Below are positions 62,217-64,000 of a stretch of 64,000 nt of DNA, one piece after another (the first letter of the stretch is position 1; each line of letters begins with the position of its first letter). A program made the position numbers and the translations under genes. The notes below the pieces were generated by a model that was not told where the DNA came from, did no database searches, and was given only the letters and a program-made list of their open reading frames with translations. This stretch comes from Gentiana macrophylla. Lineage: Eukaryota > Streptophyta > Magnoliopsida > Gentianales > Gentianaceae. The stretch is taken from assembly GCA_026214975.1 (NCBI GenBank), contig CM047810.1, forward strand, positions 34,572,498 to 34,636,497, in the 5' to 3' direction.

Positions 62217-62388
62217 TATTGAAGCACAACTTGCTCCACAAGCCACATGATGTCTCAGCCGCCTCTTTTAGGGTTTTGTATTAAGTCATTTATGTTTTTC
62301 CTATTATACCCTTGATGTAATAGCTATATATAAACAACTGATTGTAATCCCAAAATCTCAATGAAACACAATGTTTTTCACTCTAATA
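62217..62388 (+). repeat. 3' LTR of the nested copia
   Basis: 172 bp, preceded by the purine-rich tract TGGGATTGCGGGGGCG (62201-62216), the polypurine priming site. Confidence 0.92.
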
Positions 62389-62654
62389 TAGTCTTCTAGT
62401 TGATGCAGATGATAATAATATTTTGAGAGTTCTATTTATGTTTGGACTTAAATTATATCTTGTTTTGGACTTGATGGATTGTGATGTAATAATTGGGATT
62501 AAAACCGAGAATTTGATTTCCTATCTTTTAAGCTTCCGCATTTTTTATACACAGTAGCTAAGTACGAGGATTCGTGTCCCGAGATTCTATCTTGAGTCAT
62601 GGCCGAACAATTCGTTTCCCGAAAAATAAGTAGTTTTTGGGACGGGTCGTTACA

Positions 62655-63387
62655 GCACCTCCAAGGGAGGTTTAAAATTTTGTGTTAAGCTTTAGCAAAA
62701 GCTTTATACCATTGGAGCCCAGATGACTCAGCAAAGTTTTTGAGAAAAGCTTGAAGAAAATGAACTGGTTGAAAACTCTAATAAAGCTGCTGCAACATTT
62801 TTTTTTTGTCTTTTTTTGTGTGTGTAGTTAACAAAATGCTTTGTAAAGTTGTAAAAAAATTATGTAAATGTTTATAACATGATGACGTGGCATTGTAAAA
62901 AGCTTTAGGATTGTAGAGAAAATGTTTATAAATGGTATGACGTGGCGTACCAATAAAGCTTTTAATAGCTTTATGAATGGAGATACTCTTGGTGGCAGCA
63001 AGAAGAAAGGATCAGCGGAAGGACTGTCCAGTTGAATCGAAACAAAATAAAAGAAACAAGGATGATCTGATCATCGTTCAGTACAAGAGCGGACGTAGGA
63101 TCTTGAGTAAATGAGCAATAATTTTTTTAAGGCAAATAAAAAATTTAAAGGGGGGGGGAGGGGAGGGGCAAACTATATGTATAGTTCAAATATTCGTGTA
63201 TTTTTTCCATATCAAGAGGGGCAGTTGCCCCCTTGGTTGTATGTAGGTCGCCACTGGTTCAGTACATCGTTGTTCGATCTGATTCGTGAGTGATTTGCAG
63301 GTAAGTTAAGTTATGATATGTGATTGTTTTCAGGTTGGTGATGTCCGGGTCGAGACGCCTTCTGTTTAGTCTTCCGATGAGCCGCTA
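62655..63387. other. Intergenic DNA right of the Tekay element
   Basis: AT-rich with repeated AAAGCTTT motifs. The stretch 62655-62995 starts near CCAAGGGAGG and ends AATGGAGATACTCTTGG, suggesting a decayed MITE, but no clean inverted repeat or duplication was found. A G run lies near 63152-63168. Confidence 0.45.
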
Positions 63388-63645
63388 GTGATGATTGAGA
63401 ACGCAGAGGCGTCAGCTTTTCAGGGTACCTCGGTCTTGCAGACCCTGAGGGTGGTGGATGACGTGATCGAGATTGATTTGGGTGATTCCGAGGGTGAAGA
63501 TGTTGAGGGTGATGCTGCGGGTACGGTTGTTGGTGCTTCTTTTAATACAGTTTGTGATGCTTCTGTTGCTACTTCTACTTCTTCGAGAACTCCTGCTTCG
63601 ACTAATGTTGTTGCACCGAGTTCTAAGAGCGCTCTTGAGAGCTGA
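63388..63645 (+). CDS. Hypothetical acidic Ser/Thr/Val-rich fragment
   Basis: An 85-codon open frame reads VVDDVIEIDLGDSEGEDVEG and then an Ala/Ser/Thr-rich end (VATSTSSRTPASTNVVAPSS) to a TGA. An acceptor-like TTTTCAG (63332-63338) precedes coding-like sequence (VGDVRVETPSV, then TAG, then SSDEPL). Composition resembles the tail of a transposon- or host-encoded protein exon, but I recognise no family. The in-frame stop upstream suggests a pseudogene. Plastid-derived DNA begins right after it. Confidence 0.3.
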   Translation: MMIENAEASAFQGTSVLQTLRVVDDVIEIDLGDSEGEDVEGDAAGTVVGASFNTVCDASVATSTSSRTPASTNVVAPSSKSALES

Positions 63646-63650
63646 TTATG

Positions 63651-63848
63651 GGGTTTGAACCAAGATTTCCAGATGGATCGGATGGGGTATTCGTATATCT
63701 AACACAGAATGAAAATATGAAAATTTGTCCTCTAAGAAAGAAAATATTGAATGAATTGATTGTAAACTTTGAAAGTTTAATATACCCTTCTGTTCTTCAT
63801 AAGGTATTAAACGTATAGAAAACGGATTTCTACAATAAACGAAAATAC
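63651..63848 (-). pseudogene. matK: Plastid matK fragment (part of a chimeric NUPT)
   Basis: The minus strand reads [40 protein letters not shown] and [13 protein letters not shown]. This matches the N-terminal third of maturase K (IPFSLRL..., [29 protein letters not shown]). It is open but joined upstream, in frame, to an ndhH piece, so it is not a gene. It ends near 63651, where unrelated DNA begins. Confidence 0.88.
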
Positions 63849-64000
63849 CCCGGATATAAGCTCTTTTAGGTACTTGAATATTTCCTAACTGTTCGGGGCC
63901 ATTTACCGTTATTGCATCTGTGAACATAGTCGCTAAATAATGCCAGTGGGTTACATAAGGTAAATATTGTAAAATTGTTCGATTTTCCACAATTTTCTCC
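63849..64000 (-). pseudogene. ndhH: Plastid ndhH fragment (part of a chimeric NUPT)
   Basis: The minus strand, from the window end, reads [20 protein letters not shown] then [29 protein letters not shown]. Plastid NdhH has [40 protein letters not shown] and KRASYIRVIM. The match ends near 63850, where the frame passes directly into matK. The fragment continues beyond the window. Confidence 0.85.

Larger units (their letters stand above)
48701..62388 (+). mobile_element. Ty1/copia retrotransposon with 172-bp LTRs, itself interrupted
   Basis: The LTRs 48701-48872 and 62217-62388 are identical over 172 bp as read. They start TATTGAAGC and end CTCTAATA, that is TA...TA rather than TG...CA. Target duplication TAGTC is at 48696-48700 and 62389-62393. 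The primer-binding site TGGTATCGGAGC (48873) follows directly. Gag, protease, integrase, RT and RNase H are in copia order. A large Athila-like element (51157-60063) splits the integrase. Frames carry several indels. Confidence 0.92.
38122..62654 (+). mobile_element. Tekay-type Ty3 chromovirus carrying nested insertions
   Basis: The 5' LTR (38122-41841) starts TGTGATACCCTAAC and ends GTCGTTACA. The primer-binding site TGGTATCAGAGCCAGG (41844) follows, then gag, protease, RT, RNase H, integrase and a chromodomain-like C-terminus. The 3' LTR runs from 47411 to 62654. Both LTRs are interrupted: the 5' one by a solo LTR and an organelle-derived filler, the 3' one by a copia element. Without inserts each LTR is about 1.5-1.9 kb. 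The flanks (CAAGG left, GCACC right) do not form a duplication. Many stops and frameshifts make it inactive. Confidence 0.88.
47411..62654 (+). repeat. 3' LTR of the Tekay element (interrupted by copia)
   Basis: LTR sequence occupies 47411-48700 and resumes at 62394-62654. The copia element at 48701-62388 inserted between them with TAGTC duplicated on each side. The restored junction ATTTATAGTC-TTCTAG matches 41570-41585 in the 5' LTR. Confidence 0.88.

Overview
This is a nuclear window from a flowering plant, probably a eudicot. It holds two intron-containing housekeeping genes, a polyadenylate-binding protein and a plastid-type FKBP. Around them lie Helitrons, MITEs and nested LTR retrotransposons, plus pieces of mitochondrial and plastid DNA. 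I saw no bacterial operons, CRISPR arrays, rRNA or tRNA genes. Most open frames are shadows of transposons or low-complexity sequence.

Layout. 1-9360 is a Helitron zone. A minus-strand Helitron 5' end (1-1150) faces a plus-strand Helitron (2830-8128) of the same family, head to head. A second Helitron 3' terminus follows at 9360, and the tail before it carries a captured first exon of an RGG/Stm1-type RNA-binding gene. 9592-13600 holds an old LTR relic and a badly decayed minus-strand Ty3 (Tat-like) element that has lost its reverse transcriptase. 14812-18675 is a ten-exon PABP gene (+). 19330-20450 is a strand-asymmetric G-rich minisatellite split by an LTR-like piece. 21071-24298 is a minus-strand FKBP-type peptidyl-prolyl isomerase gene with a MITE in an early intron. 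24299-27790 is AT-rich intergenic DNA with a Mutator-type MITE.

27795-62654 is a retrotransposon block. In order it contains: a minus-strand Tat-like gag-pro remnant (27795-33168) interrupted by a solo LTR; a minus-strand Ty1/copia element (33169-38118); and a plus-strand Tekay-type chromovirus (38122-62654). The chromovirus hosts a solo LTR of the same family as the first, an organelle-derived filler in its 5' LTR, a hAT MITE in gag, and a second copia element (48701-62388) in its 3' LTR. That copia in turn hosts a gag-only Athila-like element (51157-60063, minus strand) in its integrase. Target-site duplications support the nesting order Tekay, then copia, then Athila-like.

63651-64000 is a chimeric plastid insert joining part of ndhH to part of matK.

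Only PABP and FKBP look like host genes under selection. PABP would act on poly(A) tails in the cytoplasm, and the FKBP in the chloroplast. They are not functionally linked. The retroelement frames carry many frameshifts, stops and altered catalytic residues and are treated as pseudogenes. Exon coordinates were read by eye from splice consensus and protein-family motifs. No database search or alignment program was run.
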